Below, one piece after another: positions 17,084-25,620 of a stretch of 36,721 nucleotides of DNA. The position numbers were made by a program, and so were the translations under genes. Below the pieces are notes generated by a model. That model made no database searches. It had not been told where the DNA came from and saw only the letters and a program-made list of their open reading frames with translations. Within the stretch, counting starts at the first letter, position 1, and each line of letters begins with the position of its first letter. The stretch comes from Verrucomicrobiaceae bacterium (lineage in GTDB: Bacteria > Verrucomicrobiota > Verrucomicrobiia > Verrucomicrobiales > Verrucomicrobiaceae), in contig JAIYDW010000109.1 of the NCBI GenBank assembly GCA_027487315.1, forward strand, positions 1-36,721, written 5' to 3'.

Positions 17084-18280
17084 TTAGGGGTTAGTCGCTG
17101 CGAATGTCGACACTGCGGAGATGACTTCGGCGATTTGAGATTCTTGAAGTTCGGCGTAGATGGGAATGCTCAGGACTTCAGAAGCGAGTTGATGGGCAGT
17201 GGTGCAACCTTGTCTGGAAGAGGCTGGGAGGTGTTGGAAGCAGGGTTGCTGGTCGAGAGTGAGAGGGTAGTAGACTTCGCAGCCGATACCCTGATCGAGG
17301 AGGTGCTGCTTGAGGGCGTCACGACGTCCGGTGCCAAGAACGCGGAGGGTAAATTGATTCCAGATGTGGTCGTTGTGATCGTAGGCGACCGGAAGAATGA
17401 TCTTGATGCCATTTTCGGCGGCCCAAGTTTGCTGAGTTGTTGAACAATGACAGTGAATGGGGTTGGCTTGGGCGATTCCAGGAACTTGACTGAGTTGCTC
17501 AGTATAACGACTGGCGTTGCGTTGACGACCGATGGTGTAATCGGGGTAGTGAGGGATTTTGACTCGCAGGATGGCGGCTTGGAGCGCGTCGATCCGGAAG
17601 TTGCCACCAACGAGGTGATGGAAGTATTTTGGCTGCATGCCATGGTTCCGGAGGATGCGGGCTTTTTCGGCTAGGGCATCGTCTTGGGTGACCAAAGCGC
17701 CGGAATCGCCGAAACCGCCAAGATTCTTGCTGGGGAAGAAACTGTAGGTGCCGAAATCGCCCATGGTGCCGCAGGAGCGGCCTCGATAGCGGGCACCGAT
17801 GGCTTGGGCGGCGTCTTCGATGACCTTAAGGCCGTGCTCCTGAGCGAGGGCAAGGATTCCGTCGAGATCGGCACATTGGCCGAAGAGGTGGACGGGGATG
17901 ATGGCTCTGGTTTTGGAGGTGATTTTGGTTTTGGCGTCGGCCAGGTCGATGTTGAAGCAGACGGGGCAGGAGTCGACAAAGACGGGGGTGGCGCCGACGC
18001 GACTGACGCATCCAGCGGTGGCGAAGAAGGTAAAGGTGGGGACGAGCACTTCATCGCCGGGGCCAATGTCGAGGGCCATGAGGGCGAGAAGGATGGCGTC
18101 GGTGCCGGAGGAGACACCGATGCAATGGCGGGATTCGGTTAGGGCGGCGAGTTCGGCTTCGACTTGGTTGACCTCGTTGCCCATGATGAAATGGCCGGTC
18201 TTGAAGACGCTCTGGAAGGCGGCGGTGAATTCGGCTTCAAGAGGGTGGTTTTGGGCGTTGACGTCGAGGAGGGGGACCAT
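17084..18280 (-). CDS. DegT/DnrJ/EryC1-family sugar aminotransferase
   Basis: A 398-residue PLP enzyme that aminates a keto-sugar nucleotide. Start ATG 18280 is chosen because VPLLDVNAQN is the family's N-terminus; an upstream ATG at 18448 would add 56 poorly structured residues. The PLP lysine is Lys185 in FPSKNLGGFGD, and SSGTDAILLALMAL and EDAAQAIGARYRG are typical. It resembles the branch that acts on 3-keto sugars (WbpE/QdtB-like) more than PseC. A segment near residue 290-320 with HCHC and AAENGIKIILPVA is longer than usual. It points away from pseB, with about 190 bases between the starts, and probably makes an amino sugar for the same glycan. The substrate cannot be read from the sequence. 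Confidence 0.88.
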   Translation of the reverse strand: MVPLLDVNAQNHPLEAEFTAAFQSVFKTGHFIMGNEVNQVEAELAALTESRHCIGVSSGTDAILLALMALDIGPGDEVLVPTFTFFATAGCVSRVGATPVFVDSCPVCFNIDLADAKTKITSKTRAIIPVHLFGQCADLDGILALAQEHGLKVIEDAAQAIGARYRGRSCGTMGDFGTYSFFPSKNLGGFGDSGALVTQDDALAEKARILRNHGMQPKYFHHLVGGNFRIDALQAAILRVKIPHYPDYTIGRQRNASRYTEQLSQVPGIAQANPIHCHCSTTQQTWAAENGIKIILPVAYDHNDHIWNQFTLRVLGTGRRDALKQHLLDQGIGCEVYYPLTLDQQPCFQHLPASSRQGCTTAHQLASEVLSIPIYAELQESQIAEVISAVSTFAATNP

Positions 18281-18473
18281 GGGCGAGAGGGGTGAGAAGA
18301 TGATAGGTTGGGGGGGATGTCGGGGCTGATCAAAGGAATTTGGATGTTTTTCGTGTGTTTCGACTGACGGATCTTTGGGGAAGAGAGGGCAGAGGGACCG
18401 AGAAAGAGGTTGCTGATGGGTTGGAATAACGGCTATGTCAGGGCTCACCTCACCCTTTCAGCACTGGCAATTC

Positions 18474-19481
18474 ATGATTGAAACGAAGAAGATACTCATC
18501 ACTGGCGGCACCGGATCGTTCGGGAAGAAGTTTGTTGAAACGGTGCTCAAACGAAATCCTGAAGTCCCGCGGTTGGTGGTGTTTTCGAGGGATGAACTGA
18601 AGCAATATGAGATGTCCCAGCAATTTGGGATGGAGAAGTATTCGGGGCTTCGGTATTTCATCGGGGATGTAAGGGATCGGGATCGTTTGATGCGTGCGAT
18701 GGAGGGTATTGATGTCGTTGTGCATGCGGCGGCGCTGAAGCAGGTGCCGGCGGCGGAGTACAATCCGATGGAGTTCATCAAGACGAATGTGCTAGGGGCG
18801 GAGAACGTGATTGAGGCGGCGATCGACTGCGGGGTTAAGCAGGTGGTCGCGTTGTCGACTGACAAGGCATGTTCGCCAATCAATCTTTATGGGGCGACGA
18901 AGTTGTGTTCAGACAAGCTCTTTATCGCTGCGAATCGGATCAAAGGTCAGCACGACATACGGTTTTCAGTGGTGCGTTATGGGAATGTGATGGGATCCCG
19001 GGGGTCGGTGATTCCGTTTTTTATGGACCGTCGGAAGTCGGGTGTGTTGCCGATCACGCATGAGGAGATGACTCGATTCAATATCACGCTGGATGAAGGT
19101 GTGCGTTTGGTGATGGAGGCGTTGGAGTCTGGATTTGGTGGGGAGATTTTGGTGCCGAAGATTCCGAGTTATCGGATCACGGAGTTGGCGGAAGCCATTG
19201 GTCCGAACTGCGAGCGTCCGGTTGTGGGGATTCGTCCTGGGGAGAAGATTCATGAGGAGATGATTTCGACGGCTGATGCTTTGACGACGGTCGATTGCGG
19301 GAGCCACTACTGCATTTTGCCGCCTGGAGCGCCCGGGATTTGGGCGCACTACGAGAAGCTGGGTGCCAAGCCTGTGCCTCAAGGGTTCTGCTACAATTCC
19401 GGGACGAACGAGCAGTTTCTGACGGTGCCTGAGATTCGCGCTTTGATCACTGGGCATCTGGATTCGAGCTTCGCTGTCTGA
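18474..19481 (+). CDS. pseB: UDP-N-acetylglucosamine 4,6-dehydratase (5-inverting)
   Basis: The first enzyme of pseudaminic acid synthesis: it removes water from UDP-GlcNAc and inverts C5. The product has 335 residues. The Rossmann motif GGTGSFGKK is near the N-terminus. The catalytic segment STDKACSPINLYGATKLCSD has the DK and Tyr of the inverting PseB/FlaA1 type rather than the LegB type, and RYGNVMGSRGSVIPFF is also typical. ATG 18474 is preferred over ATG 18435 because the family begins with a few residues before ILITGG. No Shine-Dalgarno is visible. It leads the nonulosonate operon; pseC starts 3 bases after its stop. Confidence 0.94.
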   Translation: MIETKKILITGGTGSFGKKFVETVLKRNPEVPRLVVFSRDELKQYEMSQQFGMEKYSGLRYFIGDVRDRDRLMRAMEGIDVVVHAAALKQVPAAEYNPMEFIKTNVLGAENVIEAAIDCGVKQVVALSTDKACSPINLYGATKLCSDKLFIAANRIKGQHDIRFSVVRYGNVMGSRGSVIPFFMDRRKSGVLPITHEEMTRFNITLDEGVRLVMEALESGFGGEILVPKIPSYRITELAEAIGPNCERPVVGIRPGEKIHEEMISTADALTTVDCGSHYCILPPGAPGIWAHYEKLGAKPVPQGFCYNSGTNEQFLTVPEIRALITGHLDSSFAV

Positions 19482-19484
19482 GTC

Positions 19485-20645
19485 ATGCTGCCGTACGGAA
19501 AGCAGTCACTGGACGAGGCCGACATTGAGGCGGTGGTTGAGGTGCTGCGGTCTGATTTTTTGACCCAGGGACCGGCGATTCCCCGGTTTGAGGGAGCGGT
19601 GGCAAACTGGTGCGGGGCTGGACATGGGATCGCGATGGCGAACGGAACGGCGACGTTACATTGCGCGGCCAAGGCGATGGGGTTAGGGCATGGGGACTGG
19701 TTGTGGACGAGTCCGATTACGTTTGTGGCTTCGGCGAATGCGGGGCGGTATTGCGGGGCGAAGGTCGACTTTGTGGATGTGGATCCCGGGACGGTCAACC
19801 TGTCAGTCGGAGCGCTGGCGGTGAAGTTGGAGCAGGCGGAGAAGGAAGGGCGGTTGCCGAAGGTGGTGGTGCCGGTGCATTTTGCGGGGCAGTCGTGTGA
19901 CATGCCTAGCATTCATGCGCTGGGGCAGAAGTATGGGTTTCGGATCTTGGAGGATGCGGCGCATGCGTTGGGGGGGAGTTACGGGGGGGAACGGATTGGG
20001 AATTGCCGGTGGTCTGACGCGGTGTCGCACAGTTTTCATCCAGTGAAAATCATCACGAGTGGCGAGGGCGGGATGATCACGACGAATGACGATGAACTGG
20101 CTTGGCGCATTGGGACGTTGCGGACGCATGGGATCACGAGAGAGCCTGGGCGGATGACCCGCGAGGCGGATGGGCCTTGGTATTATCAGCAGTTGGAGTT
20201 GGGCTATAACTACCGGATGACGGATTTGCAGGCGGCGCTGGGGGCGAGTCAGATGAGTAAATTGGAATCGTTTGCGGCCAGGCGAAGGGAATTGGCGGAT
20301 TTTTATGATCGGGAACTGAGTGGGTTGCCCTTGCGTGCGCTGGCGCGAGATCCGGCAGGAGTCAGTGGTTGGCATTTGTACATGATTCGGTTGGATTTGA
20401 ATTCGATTCGGAAGACCCGCCGGGAAGTCTTCGACAGTCTGCGGGCACAAGGGATTGGAGTGAATGTGCACTACATTCCTGTGCATTTGCAGCCAGATTT
20501 TGAGAAGCTGGGATTCCGGGCTGGGATGTTTCCGGAGGCGGAGCGGTATTATGAGGAAGCGATCACGTTACCGCTGTTTCCGGCAATGACAGATGATGAT
20601 GTTGGACGGGTGCGTGGTGCACTGGTGGAGGCGCTCGGGCTATGA
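19485..20645 (+). CDS. pseC: UDP-4-amino-4,6-dideoxy-N-acetyl-beta-L-altrosamine transaminase
   Basis: A 386-residue PLP aminotransferase that acts on the PseB product and creates the C4 amine, later N7 of the nonulosonic acid. PseC hallmarks are VVVPVHFAGQSCDMPSIH, the PLP lysine Lys188 in SFHPVKIITSGEGG, and GYNYRMTDLQAALG. The length is typical. The stop overlaps the ATG (20642) of the next gene by 4 bases, so translation is probably coupled. In the standard pathway PseH would next acetylate the amine, but no PseH-like acetyltransferase follows. Confidence 0.93.
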   Translation: MLPYGKQSLDEADIEAVVEVLRSDFLTQGPAIPRFEGAVANWCGAGHGIAMANGTATLHCAAKAMGLGHGDWLWTSPITFVASANAGRYCGAKVDFVDVDPGTVNLSVGALAVKLEQAEKEGRLPKVVVPVHFAGQSCDMPSIHALGQKYGFRILEDAAHALGGSYGGERIGNCRWSDAVSHSFHPVKIITSGEGGMITTNDDELAWRIGTLRTHGITREPGRMTREADGPWYYQQLELGYNYRMTDLQAALGASQMSKLESFAARRRELADFYDRELSGLPLRALARDPAGVSGWHLYMIRLDLNSIRKTRREVFDSLRAQGIGVNVHYIPVHLQPDFEKLGFRAGMFPEAERYYEEAITLPLFPAMTDDDVGRVRGALVEALGL

Positions 20646-20659
20646 TGAAGGGGGATGCT

Positions 20660-21685
20660 ATGAGTCGAGTCATCGAAGCACAAACGGCGCGTCTCCTAGG
20701 ACCAAGGGAGTTGGTGTTTGAGACTGAGGTGCTGGACGCTGGTCGCCTGGCCGAAGACGAAGTCATGGCGGAGACGTTGGTGTCGGCTTTATCGGTCGGA
20801 ACCGAGATGGCGGCGTATAAGGGGTTGCCGCCGTTGCGTCCCGGGCCGGTGTATCCAAGAGTTGTGGGTTATTGCAACGTGGCGCGGGTTGTGGAGGTCG
20901 GTCACAAGGTCAAGGGATGGGCGGAGGGAGATGTGGTGCTGTCGCATCAGTCGCACCGAAGCGCGTTTGTGTGTAGAGCGGGTGATTTGTTGATTAAAGT
21001 GCCTGAGGGGACGGATCTAGGTGCGGCGGCGACGAGTTATTTGTTTCATTTGGGTTACTCTGCACTGCTCAATGCCGGTTTTCAGGTGGGTCAGCAGGTG
21101 GCAGTGGTGGGTTTGGGTGTCTTAGGGTTGGGAGCGGTTGCGTGTGCTGCGTTGGGAGGGGGGCGTGTGGCGGGTTTTTCGGAGCAGGTTGAAAGCCTGG
21201 AGAAGGCCGGGTTGTTTGGTGCCGATGTTCGTTGTCACAAGAGTGATGAGGCTGGGACTGAAGGCTATTTGGCGTCGACAGGGCAGGGTGGGGCGGATTT
21301 GGTGATTGTGACGGGCGATTCTTGGGCGGACTGGCTGCTGGCTTTGAAACTGGTGCGTCGGCGGGGGACGCTTTCGGTGATTGGCTTTCCGGGGCGGGGG
21401 CAGCCGGCTCCAGAGTTCAACCCTTTGGATCCGCAGTATTTTTATGAAAAGCAGGTGCGAATTCTAGCATCGGGATGGTCGCAAGACCGCAATGTCTCTC
21501 AGGAGGCGCTGTGGGCGGTGCGGCGCCGGAATTTGGGCTTTTTGCTGGACCAGATTCGGAGCGGGGGCCTGCCGGCGAGGGAGTTGATCAGCAGCGAGCA
21601 TTTGGGTAAGGAATTGGGGGAGGTCTATCGGGGGCTTGACGAGAATCGGGCGGGGCGTCTGTCGTGCCTTTTGCATTGGCGATGA
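20660..21685 (+). CDS. MDR-superfamily dehydrogenase (BchC/threonine-dehydrogenase-like)
   Basis: A 341-residue medium-chain dehydrogenase-like protein. The nucleotide-binding glycine motif is VAVVGLGVLGLGAVACAALGG at about 150-172. The catalytic-zinc cysteine of classical members is replaced in SALSVGTEMAAYKG, so it may not be a zinc alcohol dehydrogenase; this sequence resembles the BchC-type branch. ATG 20660 has a good ribosome site (AAGGGGG, 5 bases upstream). ATG 20642 overlaps the pseC stop and would add six residues. Its stop overlaps the start of the Gfo/Idh/MocA gene. The pair sits between pseC and pseG, where the standard pathway would have PseH. Its substrate is unknown; a sugar nucleotide or a precursor of an acyl group are options. 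Confidence 0.8.
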   Translation: MSRVIEAQTARLLGPRELVFETEVLDAGRLAEDEVMAETLVSALSVGTEMAAYKGLPPLRPGPVYPRVVGYCNVARVVEVGHKVKGWAEGDVVLSHQSHRSAFVCRAGDLLIKVPEGTDLGAAATSYLFHLGYSALLNAGFQVGQQVAVVGLGVLGLGAVACAALGGGRVAGFSEQVESLEKAGLFGADVRCHKSDEAGTEGYLASTGQGGADLVIVTGDSWADWLLALKLVRRRGTLSVIGFPGRGQPAPEFNPLDPQYFYEKQVRILASGWSQDRNVSQEALWAVRRRNLGFLLDQIRSGGLPARELISSEHLGKELGEVYRGLDENRAGRLSCLLHWR

Positions 21686-22758
21686 AGCGTGAGGTCACAA
21701 CTCCATTGCGCGCAGCCATTGTGGGTTGTGGGCGAATTGGTGCGAACACAGCTGAGCGGCTGAGGGAGACTTTGCCGCCGGTGTGGTTTCCGTACTCTCA
21801 TTTGGATGCGTTACGCGAGGTGGTCGGGGTGGAACTGGTGGCTGTTTGCGACCAAAACGAGGCGGCCGGGCGGATGGCGGCGGACACTTATGGAGCATCG
21901 AGATGCTATGTGGATGGTCTGAGGATGATTGATGAGGTTCGGCCAGATATTCTATTGATTGCGACTCGCACGGAGGGTCGAGCGAGGTTGATTGAACATG
22001 CGGCAGAGAAAGGGGTGGGGGGCGTGCACTTTGAGAAACCTTTGGCGCATTCAGTGATGGAGTGTCGGCATGCGTTAGCAGCGGCTGAGGTTGCCGGGGT
22101 GAAACTGAGTTACGGGGCGGTGAGGAGGTGCATGGATGTGCCGCGCCGGGTGAAGAAAGGAATTGATGCTGAGGAAATGGGTATGCTCAGGCAGATTGTG
22201 ATTGAGTGCGGACGGGTTGAATTGCTTTGGTCGCATCCGCATCACTTTGACTTGATCACTTTTTTTGTAGGCTTGAGCGACGTGGAAGCCATTCAGGCGA
22301 GAATGACCTTTGAGACGGCGGCATGGTCTGAGAGGGTGTTGGATGCGGATCCGATTGTTGAGGCGTTGTCGATTCAGTTCAGGGGCAGGCTGAGTGCGAC
22401 GATTCTGCCAACTGGTTCAGGAGTGGTGCGTTTGATTTGTGAAAGGGGAGAATATGTCATTGGTGGAAACACGTCTTGGCTTGCTGTCAGAGAATATGGG
22501 ACGGGCATTCGGGTGAGCGGTGAAAGGGAGGTCTCAGTTCCATTTACCATGAGTGGAAGACGGCGTGCCCTGATGGAGTTGGCATCAGCTGTGCGAGGTG
22601 AGGGGGCGACCTCCTACAGTGCTGCGGACATATTGCGATCTAATCAGTTGGGTCTTGCTGGAGCGTGGTCGGCCGTGAATCAAGGGCGAATGGTGAGGCT
22701 GGATGAAGTGCCAGACGATTTTACGGTGACGGGACGGAAGGGAGATTTGTTTGCATGA
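21682..22758 (+). CDS. Gfo/Idh/MocA-family oxidoreductase
   Basis: A 358-residue NAD(P)-dependent oxidoreductase. The N-terminal Rossmann motif is AAIVGCGRIGANTAERL and the family motif is HFEKPLAHSVMECRHAL (EKP with the conserved lysine). The C-terminal alpha/beta domain, with HPHHFDLITFFVG, supplies the presumed catalytic His. ATG 21682 overlaps the previous stop (ATGA); a GTG at 21664 would add six residues. The same 4-base overlap links it to pseG. This family oxidises or reduces sugars and sugar nucleotides. Together with the MDR gene it probably makes or alters an extra sugar or acyl precursor for this glycan. Confidence 0.85.
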   Translation: MKREVTTPLRAAIVGCGRIGANTAERLRETLPPVWFPYSHLDALREVVGVELVAVCDQNEAAGRMAADTYGASRCYVDGLRMIDEVRPDILLIATRTEGRARLIEHAAEKGVGGVHFEKPLAHSVMECRHALAAAEVAGVKLSYGAVRRCMDVPRRVKKGIDAEEMGMLRQIVIECGRVELLWSHPHHFDLITFFVGLSDVEAIQARMTFETAAWSERVLDADPIVEALSIQFRGRLSATILPTGSGVVRLICERGEYVIGGNTSWLAVREYGTGIRVSGEREVSVPFTMSGRRRALMELASAVRGEGATSYSAADILRSNQLGLAGAWSAVNQGRMVRLDEVPDDFTVTGRKGDLFA

Positions 22759-23813
22759 GGCGGGCGGTTTTTTTTCGGGCTGATGCCTCGCCTGAAGCTG
22801 GTTTGGGGCATGTGCGGCGGTGTGCGGTATTGGCGCAGGCTTGTCGTGAGTTGGGGGCTGAGGTTCATTTGATCGCGCGGTGGCGTGATGTGGCGATCGA
22901 GTCCGCAGGGGACTGGACGGGGGCGAAGATTCATGAGATGCCTTGGGAGTTGACGCCGGACGAGGATGCGGAGTGGGTGGTGAACGTGTGTCAGGAGTTT
23001 GGCATTGGGAAAGGCGTGCTTGACCACTATCGGTTGTCTGGAGCCTATCAGGAGAGGCTGGGAGAGAGTGAGTTGGAGTGGATGCAATTTGGGAACACAG
23101 GGCATGCACATCCTCTGTTGGGACGATGGGTACATGATGCGAGTCCCGGGGCTGAGATGACGGGTTATGAGGGTCGTGTGATCGGAGCTGGGACGGAGTT
23201 TTTGCTGGGGCCCCGGTATGCGTTGGTGGGTGAGGGCTTTCGGAGTGTTCGAGCGTTGCTGCCGGGGCCGAAAGAGGAGGCTGTCGAATCGATCTTGATC
23301 ACGTTTGGTGGCGGTGACGATCGCGGGGCGACGATGCGGGTGCTGGGTTGGCTGGATCGGCTGGGGTTTGAAGGTCGCAGACTGGTATTGACCGGGCCGT
23401 CCAATAGAAGTTTGGGAGCCCTTTGCGCGGCGGCGGAAGGGTCGGAGAGTTTGGAGGTGCAAGTAGGGAATTGGGAGCCAGCTGAGGCGATGGGCGGGTG
23501 CCAACTGGCGTTTTGTGCAGGAGGAACTTCTTTGAACGAGCTGGCTTGTCTGGGGCTTCCGGTAGTGATCCTGACGATTGCTGACAATCAAGTGGCCCCG
23601 GCTGAGGCCTGGCAGCGGGCGGGTCTTGGGAAGAATCTTGGGGCTGTGACTGAGGTGAAGGATTTGGCAGCGTGTGAGGTGATTGACTCGGTTTTAAGAA
23701 GGTCGGAAGAGCGATTGAGGATGGCTGAGAAAGCTTGGGGTAGTCAAGACGGTCTTGGGTCGCAACGTGTGGCGAGGAGAGTTCTTGGCTTGGTGGGGGC
23801 TGACGCTGATTGA
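22755..23813 (+). CDS. pseG: UDP-sugar hydrolase of the pseudaminic acid pathway
   Basis: A 352-residue GT-B-fold hydrolase that releases UDP from the 2,4-diamino-2,4,6-trideoxy-L-altrose nucleotide. The N-terminal motif FRADASPEAGLGHVRRCAVL contains the catalytic His of GHxxR, and the C-terminal half has FCAGGTSLNELACLGLPVV for UDP binding. It is longer than the 274-residue Campylobacter protein, but no acetyltransferase domain of the PseH type is fused to it. Its start overlaps the upstream stop, and pseF begins 39 bases later. Confidence 0.87.
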   Translation: MRRAVFFRADASPEAGLGHVRRCAVLAQACRELGAEVHLIARWRDVAIESAGDWTGAKIHEMPWELTPDEDAEWVVNVCQEFGIGKGVLDHYRLSGAYQERLGESELEWMQFGNTGHAHPLLGRWVHDASPGAEMTGYEGRVIGAGTEFLLGPRYALVGEGFRSVRALLPGPKEEAVESILITFGGGDDRGATMRVLGWLDRLGFEGRRLVLTGPSNRSLGALCAAAEGSESLEVQVGNWEPAEAMGGCQLAFCAGGTSLNELACLGLPVVILTIADNQVAPAEAWQRAGLGKNLGAVTEVKDLAACEVIDSVLRRSEERLRMAEKAWGSQDGLGSQRVARRVLGLVGADAD

Positions 23814-23852
23814 CATGAGGAGCACTTTCCGGCATTCGTCTTTCTTGTGTCT

Positions 23853-24542
23853 ATGTCTGCCATTGCCCTGATACCCGCCCGAGGGGGGAGCCGAAGAATT
23901 CCCCGGAAGTGTGTCCGGAGTTTTGCCGGGCTGCCGATGATTGCACACCCGATCAAGATTGCGCAGGCGAGCGGGTTGTTTGATCGCGTCATTGTGTCGA
24001 CGGATGATGCGGAGATTGCTGAGGTCGCCGAATCGTTTGGAGCGGAAGTGCCATTTGTAAGGCCGGCGGGGTTGGCGGATGATCACACGCCGATTATTGA
24101 GGTGGTTCGGCATACGATTCGGGAGTTGCGGGCTCAGGGGGTTGAGTTTGAGTTTTTGTGCCGAATCTTTGCGACGGCGGCGCTGCTTTTGCCGGAAGAC
24201 TTGAGGGCGGGCTTTTCGAGAATGAAGGGGGGAGCCCCCTTTGCGATGGGGGTGAAGGCATTCCCACACCCTGTGGAGAGGCGCTTGGCGTTAAGCGATG
24301 GGGGTCAAGTTACGATGGTGAACCCTGAGCACTTTGCGGTTCGGACTCAAGACCTGAGCGCAACTTACTATGACCCTGGACAGTTTTGCTGGGGGACGGC
24401 CAAGGGTTTCCTGAGTGATGTGGCTCCTTTGCTGACGCTAGGGACGCAAGGTGTGGTGCTGCCAAACTATCGAGGACTGGACATTGATGATGAAGATGAC
24501 TGGCGTCTGGCGGAGGCCGTTTTCATGCACTGCATGCGCTGA
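23853..24542 (+). CDS. pseF: CMP-nonulosonate (pseudaminate) cytidylyltransferase
   Basis: A 229-residue enzyme that activates the nine-carbon acid with CTP. The N-terminal motif is IPARGGSRRIPRK, followed by CVRSFAGLPMIAHPI. Most members have Asn after this Lys (KN); here it is Cys. STDDAEIAEVAESFGAEVPF and YYDPGQFCWG are typical of PseF. The gene has two possible starts, GTG 23847 and ATG 23853. The substrate may carry unusual N-acyl groups in this organism, given the neighbouring genes. Confidence 0.9.
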   Translation: MSAIALIPARGGSRRIPRKCVRSFAGLPMIAHPIKIAQASGLFDRVIVSTDDAEIAEVAESFGAEVPFVRPAGLADDHTPIIEVVRHTIRELRAQGVEFEFLCRIFATAALLLPEDLRAGFSRMKGGAPFAMGVKAFPHPVERRLALSDGGQVTMVNPEHFAVRTQDLSATYYDPGQFCWGTAKGFLSDVAPLLTLGTQGVVLPNYRGLDIDDEDDWRLAEAVFMHCMR

Positions 24543-24578
24543 TGGAGGGGAGAAACAATAGACAAGACTTTTTGACTC

Positions 24579-25481
24579 ATGACATTTGATGCAGAAGACC
24601 AAACGAAAGTGCGATTGACCGAATACGGATATTACGAGTTGGCTGAGAAGCCAACGCCGGAACGGCTCAAGGAGTATTATGCGGCGAAGTATTACCAGCA
24701 GTCAGTTCGCACTCACCAGCATGAGTATGGTGCTGCGGAGTTGTCGTTTCGCAGGAACAAGCTTGAGCAAAAGAGAATTAAAGTGGAGAGCCTACTTGAT
24801 CCACGTGAAGGACAGCGGCGATTCTTGGACATAGGAGCGGGTGAAGGTTTTGCCTTGGGTCATTTTGCCGGGGCTGGCTGGGAAGTGACGGGGATGGACT
24901 ACAGTTCGTTTGGTTGTGGTATGCACCATCCGGAGTTGTGTGACCGGCTGTTGGTGGGTGATTTGAACGAACTCATGGAGCAACTGAGGATGGATATGAA
25001 GAAGTATCAGTTGATCCTGATGGACAACGTATTGGAACATGTCCTGGAGCCATTGGAGGTCTTGAAGACAGTGAAAGAGTTGCTGGCGCCTGGAGGAGTT
25101 CTCATTGTGGAAGTGCCCAATGACTTTTCGGTTTTGCAGATGCGCCTATTGGAGTCGGGTCGAATACCGTCGCCGTTTTGGGTGGTTGCGCCGGATCACG
25201 TTTCTTACTTCAATCACCAGGGGCTGAAAGCCTTGGCCAAGGATGCGGGTCTTGAGCAGTGCGCTTTGATGAGTGATTTTCCGATTGATTTTGCGCTTTG
25301 CAATGAGCACACCAATTATGTGGTGGACAAGTCAAAAGGGAGGTCTTGTCATGGAGTGAGGGTTGAGTTGGACAACTTGATTCACGAAATTTCTCCAGAG
25401 GGGGCGAATCGATTGTATGAGGCGCTGGGGAGTCTGGGGCTGGGTCGGCAAATCGTTGCGTATTTCCGACAGCTGGTCTGA
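24579..25481 (+). CDS. Class I SAM-dependent methyltransferase
   Basis: A 300-residue methyltransferase. Motif I is FLDIGAGEGFALGHF, with MDYSSFG as the acidic strand end, and LILMDNVLEHVLEPLEVLKT and LLAPGGVLIVEVPND form the later motifs. The N-terminal 60 residues (YELAEKPTPERLKEYYAAKYY) recur in polysaccharide-locus methyltransferases. It lies between pseF and the sulfonate genes, so it may O- or N-methylate the nonulosonic acid or its acyl group. The 139 bases after it contain no gene and no strong promoter or terminator. Confidence 0.85.
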   Translation: MTFDAEDQTKVRLTEYGYYELAEKPTPERLKEYYAAKYYQQSVRTHQHEYGAAELSFRRNKLEQKRIKVESLLDPREGQRRFLDIGAGEGFALGHFAGAGWEVTGMDYSSFGCGMHHPELCDRLLVGDLNELMEQLRMDMKKYQLILMDNVLEHVLEPLEVLKTVKELLAPGGVLIVEVPNDFSVLQMRLLESGRIPSPFWVVAPDHVSYFNHQGLKALAKDAGLEQCALMSDFPIDFALCNEHTNYVVDKSKGRSCHGVRVELDNLIHEISPEGANRLYEALGSLGLGRQIVAYFRQLV

Positions 25482-25620
25482 AGCCCAAGAGGGGGGATTT
25501 TTTGGGTCGATTTCCGGGATTTGGTGCGGTTGAGCGTTGAAAATGAGTCATTCTTCTCTTTGCATGTGACTTCCAGCAGTAAGGCAGTCAAGCTGGTCAC
25601 CTGAATCCACTTTTCCTCTT

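Noticed and set aside
17684-18142. A Gly/Asp-rich 152-residue open frame on the + strand opposite the aminotransferase gene
   Set aside because: It is antisense to a gene with intact PLP motifs and has a composition typical of reversed C-ending codons.
25482-25530. Possible terminator after the methyltransferase gene (CCCAA ... TTTTTTGGG)
   Set aside because: The stem is only about 5 bp and the T-run lies inside the hairpin, not after it; genes on both sides have the same orientation and theme.
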